A stretch of 64,000 nucleotides of DNA. Origin: Acidimicrobiia bacterium (lineage in GTDB: Bacteria > Actinomycetota > Acidimicrobiia > IMCC26256 > JAGPDB01). The translations under genes were made by a program, and so were the position numbers. The stretch lies in NCBI GenBank assembly GCA_018057765.1, contig JAGPDB010000007.1:1-64000 (forward strand), read 5' to 3'. This document shows positions 44,424 to 53,585 of the stretch, piece by piece (the first letter of the stretch is position 1; each line of letters starts with the position of its first letter). Below the pieces are notes generated by a model. It was not told where the DNA came from. It made no database searches and saw nothing but the letters and a program-made list of their open reading frames with translations.

Positions 44424-45422
44424 CTATTTTGATTTTTTCATTGCTAGTGCGAGCGCGTGTGCAAATTGAATTCTTCGGGGTCCTAAACTTCTTGGTGGTT
44501 CTTCACCCACACCAAAACGTCTTGCTCTCGAGCTTCCAAAAATTATGAAAGCAGCAATCAATCCCAGGATTGATATCTTCCAAGATTGTGGCATGGCATT
44601 AAATCCTTTAGCGCTTGAAAAACCATGTATACCTTCTGCAAAGGTAACTTTATTTCCTGTTTGGCCTGCTATTTTTATTGATAATAGCGCATTGTCGGCT
44701 CGAACAATTCCCTCATTTGATACAACACCAGTATCAATTAAAGCTATGACATCGCCCTTACCTAATTGAATCATTGCCGAAATTGAATAATTACCAAATC
44801 TATCTGATCTCTGTGGTGTATTTGAAGATTGAATTAGCGCCTGTGCATTTAAACTGTTGGAAAAAGCAATCTCTCCTACTCCTGATCCCTCAAGTTTATT
44901 AATATCTTCTGTTCCATTAATTTTCGAATCACTGATCTCTTGTGATTTAGATCCATCTAGACTTATTTCTATTTTATCATTAAAAATTGAATACAAAATA
45001 TCAGGATTATCTGTTATAAGGCGTCCTCCGCTACTAACAAACTTTTCTACTTGTTTAAGTTCCGTATCTGGAAGCGATCCACCCAATATGACTACTATTG
45101 ATGTTTCACGTTTTAAATCTAACAAGTCGCTATTGCTTGAATATGTATCAATGTTATCTAAAACCGGAAATGTCACTGAACCCTTATCTCTAACTACTTC
45201 ATATCCAGATTTTTCTAGAAGTTGGCTCCAAGCATTTGTTCCGTTTGCTATTGTTGCAAAACTTGAACCATTGTCCCCACTTGGGGCATTTGATGCAAAG
45301 TAATTCTCTGCAATAAATATTGCACCATATATTGTTACTAATAATAAAGTTGAAAAGAGAATATATTTAAATGTTCTTTTTTGGAAGGATTTATCCCTTG
45401 TTAATGTTGAGTAATTTTCCAC
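44424..45422 (-). CDS. DUF4350 membrane protein
   Basis: A 332-residue protein with helices near both ends (about 19-40 and 283-300) and an external DUF4350 domain containing the ANGTNAWSQLLEKSGYEVVRDKG motif and VVILGGSLPDTELKQVEKFVSSGGRLI, a flavodoxin-like glutamine-amidotransferase-like fold. The C-terminal cytoplasmic part has a RARRFG...PRRIQFAHAL pattern. It overlaps the upstream membrane protein gene by 32 bases and sits upstream of moxR. Confidence 0.85.
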   Translation of the reverse strand: MENYSTLTRDKSFQKRTFKYILFSTLLLVTIYGAIFIAENYFASNAPSGDNGSSFATIANGTNAWSQLLEKSGYEVVRDKGSVTFPVLDNIDTYSSNSDLLDLKRETSIVVILGGSLPDTELKQVEKFVSSGGRLITDNPDILYSIFNDKIEISLDGSKSQEISDSKINGTEDINKLEGSGVGEIAFSNSLNAQALIQSSNTPQRSDRFGNYSISAMIQLGKGDVIALIDTGVVSNEGIVRADNALLSIKIAGQTGNKVTFAEGIHGFSSAKGFNAMPQSWKISILGLIAAFIIFGSSRARRFGVGEEPPRSLGPRRIQFAHALALAMKKSK

Positions 45423-46278
45423 GAGTACTCCCTTCTTGTTCTATCTCATTAATGCTAAGTGCTATATCAAAGCCTTCATGTTCTACTCTTGCATTGAAAT
45501 AGTTTATAACGAGAATAAAAGAATAAATTACACAAATAAATGAAACAATAAATGAAAAAATAATATTAAGCATCGCGAGTTGGCCTATTTGACCGCGGAT
45601 AAAATCTTTTGAAATTAAATAATTTAAGCTTCCCAACATTGGAATTGCTAAAATGATTACTAGTAGCCAACAATAGCTAAATGTTCCTAATAATGTTCCT
45701 GAACTATATTTATTAAGAATTTTTGTTCGCGCTTTAAGATCTTTACCAACTATTTGTTCATTTACAGAAATCTGAATAGCAAAGCTTTTTCTCAATGTTA
45801 ACCATGACCAAATACCAACAAAAAGTATAAGTAAAAATGCTGACAATTTATTAGCTGTTGAATTAGCGAATAATTTTCCGAGGAAGAACCTAGTTAATAT
45901 ACAAGCCACTAATATTATGATTTGGTAAGAAAATTGGATCAAAAATATTTTTAATCTGTCGATCTTGAATACTGCTGGATATTCTTTTCCAATATATTCT
46001 TTACAATATATTTTAGAAACCTTTGAAGCAAATACATTCGAAGTAAAAACGAGTGCAGCGCCAACAATAAAACATTGAAATATTGCTGCTAGAAGTGATG
46101 TTCTTCCAGAGATATCATTCGATGCATTGGCGGCCGTTACTTCAATACTCCAAGCAATGATTTGGAATGGAAGTATGAAAGCAAAGGAAAGTAGAAATAA
46201 TTTTATAAAAGATTTTTTACTCAGTATAAACGCAGTATCAAGTATTTGGATCGGTCTAAGCGGAAATATACGTCTCAA
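45391..46278 (-). CDS. Polytopic membrane protein of the MoxR module
   Basis: Not recognised with confidence. About six to seven membrane helices over roughly 295-325 residues, beginning RRIFPLRPIQILDTAFILSKKSF. The frame is open from 46368, but the first part overlaps the DUF4129 gene; TTG 46276-46278 directly after that stop is a plausible start. It also overlaps the DUF4350 start. The position corresponds to an uncharacterised membrane gene in related clusters. Confidence 0.65.
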   Translation of the reverse strand: MRRIFPLRPIQILDTAFILSKKSFIKLFLLSFAFILPFQIIAWSIEVTAANASNDISGRTSLLAAIFQCFIVGAALVFTSNVFASKVSKIYCKEYIGKEYPAVFKIDRLKIFLIQFSYQIIILVACILTRFFLGKLFANSTANKLSAFLLILFVGIWSWLTLRKSFAIQISVNEQIVGKDLKARTKILNKYSSGTLLGTFSYCWLLVIILAIPMLGSLNYLISKDFIRGQIGQLAMLNIIFSFIVSFICVIYSFILVINYFNARVEHEGFDIALSINEIEQEGSTRGKLLNINKG

Positions 46279-46279
46279 T

Positions 46280-47101
46280 TTAATTACCGCTAGTCTTATC
46301 GCTTGAAGCAATTTCAATGTTAGATTTTTCTTGTAACAAAATGATCCAGGATTTTCTTGCTGTATCATTAATAATTAAATCACATGATACTTTTCCATAG
46401 GTCACATCGTTAAATGATTTAACTAAAGAGTTAAAAGTGACGTTATTTAAAATTAGTTGGTAGTTATTATTTGTAATGCTTGGGTGAAATGATATTGCAT
46501 CTATCTTGTCTAGTCTAAGTAATCCAGCTCTAAATCGATATCGAAGTGCAATATCATATTTACCTTCAGCTAATGCTTTGTCAGCAAGATTATCTAATAC
46601 ATCAGCATCATCGATTGTTTTTAATATATTTTCTTCATCATCCCATTCGATATCTTCATTAAGTTCATCTTCCTTAACTTTCTCTTTCTTTTTTATCTTC
46701 TTGCGCGATATGATTTTTACTACAAAAAAACCAATGGCTCCTACTACAAGCGCAATTATGATTATTAATAATATTGTTCCAACACCACTTAAATTTGGTA
46801 AAGATAAATTAGATGGTTTTGATTGTTGTTGGGTCTGTTGTATTCTTTTTTCTGTAGATATTCTTTTTTGTGAACCTTTATTTTCTCCAAGCCAATCACT
46901 AAGTCTTTTAAAGTCTTTAGAAAGCGGTGCATCATTTTTTTGATTTGAAAATTTCTTTTGCTTAAGAATCTCTTTAGCGCTCTGTCTTGCTTGATCTGAA
47001 TCATTAGAAGCGAAAACCGGTGTTGAAAATATAGTTATTAATAAAATCAAAGATAATAATAGTGATACTAAAAACTTAATTTTTAGTCTACGAATTAACA
47101 A
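46280..47101 (-). CDS. DUF4129 domain protein
   Basis: Signal peptide (about 1-31), external charged region with a Q/K-rich stretch, one membrane helix (about 103-127), and a C-terminal DUF4129 cytoplasmic domain containing ALAEGKYDIALRYRFRAGLLRLDKIDAI. The DUF4129 domain is common beside DUF4350, MoxR and DUF58 genes and also at the end of bacterial transglutaminases. No transglutaminase domain is here. Function unknown. First gene of the minus-strand MoxR operon. Confidence 0.8.
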   Translation of the reverse strand: MLIRRLKIKFLVSLLLSLILLITIFSTPVFASNDSDQARQSAKEILKQKKFSNQKNDAPLSKDFKRLSDWLGENKGSQKRISTEKRIQQTQQQSKPSNLSLPNLSGVGTILLIIIIALVVGAIGFFVVKIISRKKIKKKEKVKEDELNEDIEWDDEENILKTIDDADVLDNLADKALAEGKYDIALRYRFRAGLLRLDKIDAISFHPSITNNNYQLILNNVTFNSLVKSFNDVTYGKVSCDLIINDTARKSWIILLQEKSNIEIASSDKTSGN

Positions 47102-47113
47102 TTTATCAAAAAA

Positions 47114-47572
47114 TTAGAACAATGGTGATCGAGGAGGTAGCTGGTATTGCGCATCACTGAAGCCAAGCATTGGTACAAACACATATGGAAGTAGAACTAG
47201 CCCAATGCCGTATCCTTCGCTTTTCCCAAATGCTTTTGCTAATTCAAATGTGGTGATAATGTTTAGTATTGGTAAAACACCCCACCACCAATCTCTTCCA
47301 ACTATATGTGCGATAACAATACTGTTTAAAATCGGTACAAAGGCCATCCAGCCTGGTTGTCCTGCTTTAGTGAAAATTTTCATCAATGGTATGAGGATTA
47401 AGAATACAGCTACTACTAAGCCACATATTAACATGATGCAAAATAGGCCAATAGCTATTCCAGCCCCGGTGTCTGAAGAACTCGATTCATAGCTAAAATC
47501 TGTATCAGCTAAGAATGGTAGTGCCACTAACAAGAGTGAACTAAATGTTGCAGTTAAAGATGAGAAAATCAT
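47114..47572 (-). CDS. DUF5684-like membrane protein
   Basis: A 152-residue protein with four helices; a central KAGQPGWMAFVPILNSIVIAHIVGRDWWWGVLPILN segment matches DUF5684-type signatures. Function unknown. TAGACT six bases before the ATG suggests a leaderless message. It lies 12 bases upstream of the DUF4129 gene and is divergent from accD. The predicted C-terminus, ending SPLF, is soluble. Confidence 0.7.
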   Translation of the reverse strand: MIFSSLTATFSSLLLVALPFLADTDFSYESSSSDTGAGIAIGLFCIMLICGLVVAVFLILIPLMKIFTKAGQPGWMAFVPILNSIVIAHIVGRDWWWGVLPILNIITTFELAKAFGKSEGYGIGLVLLPYVFVPMLGFSDAQYQLPPRSPLF

Positions 47573-47578
47573 ATTTGC

Positions 47579-47588
47579 AGTCTACAAT
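47579..47588. promoter_or_regulatory. Overlapping divergent -10 boxes (47572 and accD)
   Basis: TAGACT on the minus strand (47579-47584) ends six bases before the ATG at 47572. TACAAT on the plus strand (47583-47588) ends eight bases before the accD ATG. The boxes overlap, implying mutually exclusive leaderless promoters. Confidence 0.4.
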
Positions 47589-47596
47589 ATTAAGTA

Positions 47597-49186
47597 ATGA
47601 AAAAAGATGACCTTTTAATAAAACTTGTTGAATTACGAAACCAGGCAAATAATGCTGGTTCAAAAGAGGCAGTTGAGCGACAACATTCACGTGGAAAACT
47701 TACTGCTCGCGAGCGAATTGAAGCACTCGTTGATAGCGGCTCCTTTGTGGAATTAGATCAATTGGCGCGACATCGTGCTACTGGCTTTGGTATTGAAAAT
47801 ACTAGACCTCTAACTGATGGTGTTATTACTGGATGGGGTTATGTTCAAGGTAAAAAGATTTTTATTTATTCTCAAGACTTTACAGTATTGGGTGGTTCAC
47901 TAGGAGCGCGTGTAGCAGAAAAAATTGTAAAAGTTATGGATTTAGCAGCCAGTGTTGGTGCACCAATAATTGGTATTAATGATGGTGGCGGTGCACGTAT
48001 TCAAGAAGGTGTAGCTGCTCTGGCAGGTTATGGCGATATCTTTTTGCGTAATGTTAAATATTCTGGTGTTGTCCCACAAATTTCAGTGATAGCAGGTCCC
48101 TGTGCCGGAGGTGCCGTATATTCACCTGCGCTTACAGATTTTGTGATTATGGTCGAAGGTACATCGCATATGTTTATAACGGGACCAGATGTTGTTAAAG
48201 CTGTAACTGGTGAAGAAGTTACTCAAGAAGAGTTGGGTGGTGCTAAAACACATTCTTCTAAATCTGGAGTTGCCCATGTTGTTTGTAAGGACGAGAAAGA
48301 ATTGTTTTTAAAACTTCGAGAGCTATTAGAGTTTCTTCCTTCTAATAATGGTTCCTCTGGTGGATTTATTACAGAACAAGCTAAGAGTCAAGAAAACAAG
48401 GGAAAAAAACGCTCTAAACAACGTAATGATGATATTTTTGAATTGATGCAACTTGATGATTTAGGTATTTATGATGTACGTGAAATAATTGATACTGTTT
48501 GTGATACTGATGAATTTTTTGAAATCTCTGGTGCTTTTGCACCAAATATTGTCTGCGGATTTTCAAGGATTAATTCTGAGCCAATAGGTATTGTTGCAAA
48601 TCAGCCAAGCGTTTACTCAGGTGCTTTGGATGTTGATGCTTGTGAAAAGGCTGCAAGGTTCGTTCGTACTTGTGATGCTTTTAATATACCTATTTTAACC
48701 TTGGTGGATGTTTCTGGCTTTATTCCTGGTGTTGATCAGGAAAGAAGTGGAATTATTCGTCATGGCGCAAAATTACTATATGCATTTGCTGAAGCTAGTG
48801 TTCCTATGGTTCAGGTAGTTACCCGCCGTGCATATGGTGGTGCTTTTGTTGTTATGGGTTCTAAATCTTTAGGTGCGGATGTTAGTTTTGCATTGCCTGT
48901 GGCAGAGATTGCTGTTATGCATGCTCAATCTGCGGTTGATATTATTTCTCGGCGCGATTTAGAGATGTTTGAAAAAGGTTCACCTGAGTTTATAGCAAAA
49001 AATCGTGAGTTGGTTAAAGATTATGATGAAAAATTTGCAAACCCATTTTTGGCAGCAGAGCGCGGTTTAATTGATGATGTTATTGCTCCAAATGAGGTAC
49101 GTTCTAAAGTTAGTTCGTCATTTGCTATGTTAAAAGGCAAGAAAGCAGTAAATGTTTTTAGAAAACATGAGATATTACCATTATGA
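47597..49186 (+). CDS. accD: Acyl-CoA carboxylase beta subunit (carboxyltransferase)
   Basis: Carboxyltransferase of biotin-dependent acetyl- or propionyl-CoA carboxylase, providing malonyl- or methylmalonyl-CoA. Two crotonase-like halves: the first contains INDGGGARIQEGVAALAGYG and GPCAGGAVYSPALTDF, forming the oxyanion hole, the second DVSGFIPGVDQERSGIIRHGAKLLYA and RRAYGGAFVVMGSK. Length 529 is normal. The Asp/aromatic residue controlling acetyl or propionyl preference cannot be assigned safely. It overlaps accE by the ATGA at 49183-49186. Confidence 0.95.
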   Translation: MKKDDLLIKLVELRNQANNAGSKEAVERQHSRGKLTARERIEALVDSGSFVELDQLARHRATGFGIENTRPLTDGVITGWGYVQGKKIFIYSQDFTVLGGSLGARVAEKIVKVMDLAASVGAPIIGINDGGGARIQEGVAALAGYGDIFLRNVKYSGVVPQISVIAGPCAGGAVYSPALTDFVIMVEGTSHMFITGPDVVKAVTGEEVTQEELGGAKTHSSKSGVAHVVCKDEKELFLKLRELLEFLPSNNGSSGGFITEQAKSQENKGKKRSKQRNDDIFELMQLDDLGIYDVREIIDTVCDTDEFFEISGAFAPNIVCGFSRINSEPIGIVANQPSVYSGALDVDACEKAARFVRTCDAFNIPILTLVDVSGFIPGVDQERSGIIRHGAKLLYAFAEASVPMVQVVTRRAYGGAFVVMGSKSLGADVSFALPVAEIAVMHAQSAVDIISRRDLEMFEKGSPEFIAKNRELVKDYDEKFANPFLAAERGLIDDVIAPNEVRSKVSSSFAMLKGKKAVNVFRKHEILPL

Positions 49187-49470
49187 CCGATGCTAAGAAC
49201 GGAGATCTCCGAATTGTTTCAATGACTGGAAATCCTTCTAAATATGAAATTGCTGCCCTATCATCAAGCATTTCTTCTTGGTTTTTAGGTATTCTTGATA
49301 ATAATCCACAAGATACCAACTTAGTTGTGGATAATACTGTGGAGAACTATAGGTTGATGTCTTCATATGTTAGATCAAAAGACCGTTTTAATGGGGATCC
49401 AACTTTGATCAAGCCTATTCGTTCTGATTCAACATGGCTCTTGGCTCATAGGGTAAATGGTCGTAAATAG
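49183..49470 (+). CDS. Acyl-CoA carboxylase epsilon subunit
   Basis: A 95-residue protein whose start LRIVSMTGNPSKYEIAALSSSI matches the actinobacterial epsilon (AccE/PccE) motif. Epsilon stabilises the alpha-beta complex in some actinobacteria. It overlaps accD by four bases. It carries a perfect DnaA-box sequence at 49326-49334, within the VVDN codons. Confidence 0.75.
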   Translation: MTDAKNGDLRIVSMTGNPSKYEIAALSSSISSWFLGILDNNPQDTNLVVDNTVENYRLMSSYVRSKDRFNGDPTLIKPIRSDSTWLLAHRVNGRK

Positions 49471-49568
49471 TTTATATTACTACGTATTAGACACATATCA
49501 ATAAAATATAATTTCTTAAATCCATAATATATTACTGTGTAAAAAATTGTGGATAACTTTGTGGATTA
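49326..49568 (+). promoter_or_regulatory. DnaA-box-like cluster (four, same orientation)
   Basis: TGTGGATAA occurs at 49326-49334 and 49548-49556 (perfect DnaA boxes), with near-matches TGTGGAGAA at 49339-49347 and TGTGGATTA at 49560-49568. The last pair lies in a 128-base AT-rich spacer, the others in the epsilon gene. Possible DnaA-bound regulatory site; origin activity is not shown. Confidence 0.4.
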
Positions 49569-49598
49569 CCTTGCCTAAGGGCACTAAATCTGTACAAT

Positions 49599-49829
49599 AT
49601 GAAGAAAAGCACTAAATATATAACTGGACAATACGGAATCACAGAAACAAGGATAGGCTGGGCATATAAGGACATGCCCATTGACGATCTAATCAGCAAA
49701 GTTGTTGATGTGGATGCACATATAGATCCAATAGTTGATCAACTTGGTGCTGGTGAAGCACAAAGAGTGGATTCACAAAGGCTTGGTGATCTCCAACAAG
49801 GAAAAGATATGCCAAAACTTGCTGGTTGA
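49599..49829 (+). CDS. Small hypothetical protein
   Basis: Not recognised. A 76-residue soluble protein with a basic start (MKKSTKYITG), then an acidic, aliphatic stretch containing DDLISKVVDVDAHIDPIVDQLG. TACAAT abuts the ATG, and no ribosome site is obvious. Located just downstream of the DnaA-box cluster and before the acyl-CoA ligase gene. It could be a small regulator, but nothing in the sequence proves it. Confidence 0.45.
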   Translation: MKKSTKYITGQYGITETRIGWAYKDMPIDDLISKVVDVDAHIDPIVDQLGAGEAQRVDSQRLGDLQQGKDMPKLAG

Positions 49830-49881
49830 AAATATCTAGAGGATCCTCTTAGTAACATGTAAATAATGAGAAAATGAATTT

Positions 49882-51810
49882 ATGCAAATATATGAACCGT
49901 CACCAAATTCGATAACACCACAAATTTCGCCAGAGGAATTAATTGCTAAATTAGAAGGTAAAACTACACTCGACTATTTTTTCGCAACCGCAAATAATAC
50001 ACCCGGAAGAATAGCGCTTCGATCTAAAACTGATGAAGATGATCAAAATACAGATAAATTTGGTAACTACGAATTAGTCACAGATGATAGCCAAAATACT
50101 TGGAGGGAATACACATGGGGAGAATATAAAAATCTTGCATTAAAATTTTCTAGCGCATTAACCGATTTAGAAGTTAAAGATGATGAACGAATAATGATGT
50201 TGCTAAGAAATGTTCCTGCATTTCATATTTGTGACGTTGGATCAATGTGTCACGGTGCAACCCCAGTTTCAATTTACCACTCCTCATCGCCAGAGCAAAT
50301 ACTATATTTAATTGAACATAGCGAAGCGAGTGTAATAATTGTCGAAAACCCAGCATTTGCTGAACGAATAGCAGTAATCGCAAAAGATATTCCAAGAATT
50401 AAACATTTAATAATGCTTGAGGATCCAGAAACACTTTCGAGCGGTATTAAAACAAAAATTGTTGCAGCTAATATCCAAATACACTATTTAAAAGTTCTTT
50501 TGGAAAATGCTTTGCCTGTCGATGAAAAAATTGCTTTAAATTCAACAACACAAGATGATTTAGCAACAATCATATATACATCTGGAACAACTGGAACACC
50601 AAAAGGTGTTGCTCTAACCCAAAGAAATATATCATCAACTGTTGAATCGCTATATACTGTTGCCGGCTTAGATTTGGATGCATATAAAGTAGTTTCATAT
50701 TTACCAATGGCGCATATAGCCGAACGAATGGTTAGTCACTATATAGGTATGAGATTCGGTTGGACTTTAACATGTTGTCCTGATGCAACATTAGTATCTC
50801 AGTATTTAGGGCCAACTAGACCAGATGCACTATTTGCTGTACCAAGAATATGGGAAAAAGCGTATGCAACTATCAATGCCTTCATAGCAAAAGATATGAG
50901 GGAAGAATTTGGTAAAGCACTCGTCAAAGGATCAGAGATTGCTGACATGCGAGCTAATGGAATTGATATTCCAAAAGAAACACTAGATGAATTTGCGCAA
51001 GTGGATGCGAAGCTATTGGCCCCATGGCGAGCATTATTAGGATTAGACAATTGTAAAGTGGCAGTGAGTGGTGCAGCGCCATTGCCAGTTGAAATACTTA
51101 CATTCTTTAGAGGCTTGGGCATACCTGTCTCTGAAATATACGGCCTAAGCGAGACATGCGGTCCATTAACCTGGTCACCAAATGCCCAGCGTAATGGCTT
51201 TGTAGGCGAGCCAATACCTGGAGAGGAAGTCGCATTGGCAGATGATGGCGAAGTGTTAGTACGCGGCGCAAATATTTTTAGTGAATACCTAAAAGATGAA
51301 GAAAAAACGAGCGAAGCTATAGATGGTGATGGCTGGTTTCATACAGGCGATATAGGTATTTTCGATGACGGTCAATTAAAAATAGTTGATCGCAAAAAAG
51401 AACTAATAATTACTGCAGGTGGAAAAAACGTCTCGCCAGCAAACCTAGAAGCACACCTTAAAACATCACCATATATATTTAATGCTTTTGTTGTTGGAGA
51501 CGGGCAAAAATATTTGGGTGCCTTAATTATTTTAGATCCCGAAGCTCTAGATTTTTTTGCCGGTATGAATGGACTTAGTGGAAAAGATGCAACATTTGCT
51601 GAATTATCAAAACATGCTGGTATAAAAGCTGAAGTTGAAAAAGCAGTTGAAACAGCAAACTCTCATGTCTCATCGGCTGAATCAATTCGAAAATTTTTTA
51701 TTTTAGATCATGAGTGGTTGCCTGACTCTGATGTATTGACTCCAACAATGAAACTAAAGCGTAAAATCGTAAATGAAAAATATGCAAATGAAATAGCGTC
51801 AATGTTTTAG
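49882..51810 (+). CDS. Long-chain fatty acyl-CoA ligase (FadD15-like)
   Basis: Activates fatty acids to acyl-AMP and acyl-CoA. ANL signatures: YTSGTTGTPKGVALT (about 228-242), the YLPMAHIAER segment, GLSETCGP, FHTGDIG, and LKIVDRKKELIITAGGKNVSP containing the hinge and catalytic Lys region. The 642-residue length fits the FadD15 group. It lies downstream of the carboxylase genes, so the block groups lipid metabolism. It is convergent with the GGDEF-like gene, whose stop is two bases away. Confidence 0.94.
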   Translation: MQIYEPSPNSITPQISPEELIAKLEGKTTLDYFFATANNTPGRIALRSKTDEDDQNTDKFGNYELVTDDSQNTWREYTWGEYKNLALKFSSALTDLEVKDDERIMMLLRNVPAFHICDVGSMCHGATPVSIYHSSSPEQILYLIEHSEASVIIVENPAFAERIAVIAKDIPRIKHLIMLEDPETLSSGIKTKIVAANIQIHYLKVLLENALPVDEKIALNSTTQDDLATIIYTSGTTGTPKGVALTQRNISSTVESLYTVAGLDLDAYKVVSYLPMAHIAERMVSHYIGMRFGWTLTCCPDATLVSQYLGPTRPDALFAVPRIWEKAYATINAFIAKDMREEFGKALVKGSEIADMRANGIDIPKETLDEFAQVDAKLLAPWRALLGLDNCKVAVSGAAPLPVEILTFFRGLGIPVSEIYGLSETCGPLTWSPNAQRNGFVGEPIPGEEVALADDGEVLVRGANIFSEYLKDEEKTSEAIDGDGWFHTGDIGIFDDGQLKIVDRKKELIITAGGKNVSPANLEAHLKTSPYIFNAFVVGDGQKYLGALIILDPEALDFFAGMNGLSGKDATFAELSKHAGIKAEVEKAVETANSHVSSAESIRKFFILDHEWLPDSDVLTPTMKLKRKIVNEKYANEIASMF

Positions 51811-51812
51811 AG

Positions 51813-52571
51813 TTAAGGTACAGATGCAATTTCTACTTGGTCGTCGCCTCGAGATTTCGCATTACTAAGTGCTTCTTTTGAAGTGTATATAAGTTCTGCT
51901 GAATCTAATGCATGGCTAGGATAACACGCAACACCAGCACATACTGTTACTTTTCCAGATAGAACTCCAGTGTGCAATACTCCACGTACACGTTCTGCAG
52001 CCCATACTGCTCCAGCTTCTGAAGTATCATCCATCACTGCAGCAAAGGTATTTGCAGAAATTCTAAATGCACAATCGCTTTCACGTAAAGTTCGTATAAC
52101 CACTTCACCTAAAGATGATATTAAAAAAGTTCGTTCTTCTTTAGAACTGATTTGATCTTCATCTAAGCCATCAATTTCAAAAGTAACTAAAGATACAGGC
52201 CGAAGTGTTCTTCTGGCAGCAGAGATTCTTTGTTCTATAAATACTGGAAAAAATTCTGCATCGAATAGTCCCGATTCAGTATCTCTATGTGAACTAGCAC
52301 CTAGTTCGTCATTTGATACAATCGCAATTTTTGAATTCCCTGGTTCATTTAAATCGAAATCTTGTTTTCTGGAATTTGGGCGAGTTGTCACTTGCTGAAA
52401 GTAAGTTCTTGTGAAATAATATTGCGAGAGTAATTTAATGACTAATACTGTCATGCAAATTGATGCCAATATAGAAGTGATACTTTTGTTAAATACGAGA
52501 CTGCTTATAAAAGTTCCAGTGCAAAAAATAAATAGAACAATATTTGATATTAGACTTATTTTCTTCTGCAT
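51813..52571 (-). CDS. Degenerate GGDEF-domain membrane protein
   Basis: Two N-terminal helices (about 4-50 of the chosen start) and a cytoplasmic GGDEF-like domain. The start of the domain (DTESGLFDAEFFPVFIEQRISAARRTLRPVSLVTFEIDG) is typical, but the catalytic motif reads CAFRISANTFAAV where RYGGDEFA is expected. All acidic catalytic residues are replaced, so it should not make cyclic di-GMP. It may bind a nucleotide or partner. The frame opens at 52628; ATG 52571 has GAAGGA upstream and is preferred. Confidence 0.7.
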   Translation of the reverse strand: MQKKISLISNIVLFIFCTGTFISSLVFNKSITSILASICMTVLVIKLLSQYYFTRTYFQQVTTRPNSRKQDFDLNEPGNSKIAIVSNDELGASSHRDTESGLFDAEFFPVFIEQRISAARRTLRPVSLVTFEIDGLDEDQISSKEERTFLISSLGEVVIRTLRESDCAFRISANTFAAVMDDTSEAGAVWAAERVRGVLHTGVLSGKVTVCAGVACYPSHALDSAELIYTSKEALSNAKSRGDDQVEIASVP

Positions 52572-52659
52572 ATAAATCCTTCGGCATATTCGCCATATGA
52601 CTTTATATATAATTACAAAATATGCCAACTTATCATGGTAATATGACCCATATGTCTAG

Positions 52660-53529
52660 TTATTGAGTGGGTGTTGTCACCACATTAGGAACAGTTGTTG
52701 ATGTTGAAGTTGTTGTGATATTTGCGTAATCTCCAACTTTAATTGCTTTTCCGTCTTTGTAAACCGTGATTCTAATTATTTTCGCAACTTTTAAAGGCTT
52801 AGGCTCTGGTGGAATAATATTACCTTTTTCATCAACTTTTGGTTTACCAGTAGCTGGATCAATTTCTTGAGGTGGCGCTAAAGCTTCAATTTTCCTAGCG
52901 ATATCAATACCTTTTGTTATGTATCCAATATATCCAAACCTATAGCTAGCTTTTTGTTCTTCGTTTGCTTGTGTCTTTTGGTTAATTCCATTTTTACCAA
53001 AAATTTCAGATTTTTTTGTTCCAGTAAGGAAAGTAAATGATGATCCTGCTTGTAAAGGTGTTTGTGAAGGATCTGGGGACCATATTAAATCTCCTGATTC
53101 AAAATCTCGTGGAGGTCCTTCAACTTGTTCTGTGTTGCCATATGAACCAGATCCATCTGCGTTCAATGAACCGGCGCTAATATTTCCGTCTTTCACTACT
53201 TGAGTAAACTCAACACCATTATAAATTCCATTACTCGAGAACTGAATAAATCGTTTGACACTCTTAGGAGCGTTGGGTTCATCGAGTTTTACATCAATTG
53301 TTCCAATTTCTTTATCATCTATAGAAACTACAATTTTTGCTGTATAACTTGAAGGAGTTGTTGCGCTATTTACAACCATAGAAATTATTATTACTATTGG
53401 CAATATAAGTATTACACCAAGAATAGAAAATGCCTTAATTCTTTTAGCTCTATTTTCGATTCTTGCTCGCTCAAGATCTTTCATCATCTTGTTAGCTTTT
53501 TGTCGTTCTCGTTTTGTCGATTTACCCAT
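52660..53529 (-). CDS. Membrane-anchored degenerate cyclophilin
   Basis: A highly basic cytoplasmic start (KRERQKANKMMKDLERARIENRAKRIK), a membrane helix (about 33-55), and a cyclophilin-like external domain. Matching features are DEPNAPKSVKRFIQFSSNGIYNG and a GYITKGIDIARKIEAL end. The catalytic FHRxIxxFxxQGGD is degenerate (FTQVVKDGNISAGSLNADG), so isomerase activity is doubtful. It ends in a Thr-rich tail. TAACAT eight bases before the ATG may be its promoter box. A canonical cyclophilin gene follows upstream. Confidence 0.75.
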   Translation of the reverse strand: MGKSTKRERQKANKMMKDLERARIENRAKRIKAFSILGVILILPIVIIISMVVNSATTPSSYTAKIVVSIDDKEIGTIDVKLDEPNAPKSVKRFIQFSSNGIYNGVEFTQVVKDGNISAGSLNADGSGSYGNTEQVEGPPRDFESGDLIWSPDPSQTPLQAGSSFTFLTGTKKSEIFGKNGINQKTQANEEQKASYRFGYIGYITKGIDIARKIEALAPPQEIDPATGKPKVDEKGNIIPPEPKPLKVAKIIRITVYKDGKAIKVGDYANITTTSTSTTVPNVVTTPTQ

Positions 53530-53585
53530 GGCGAATTATGTTAGTCATTTTTGAAACCGAATACTAGCTAAACAAATCAAAATTC

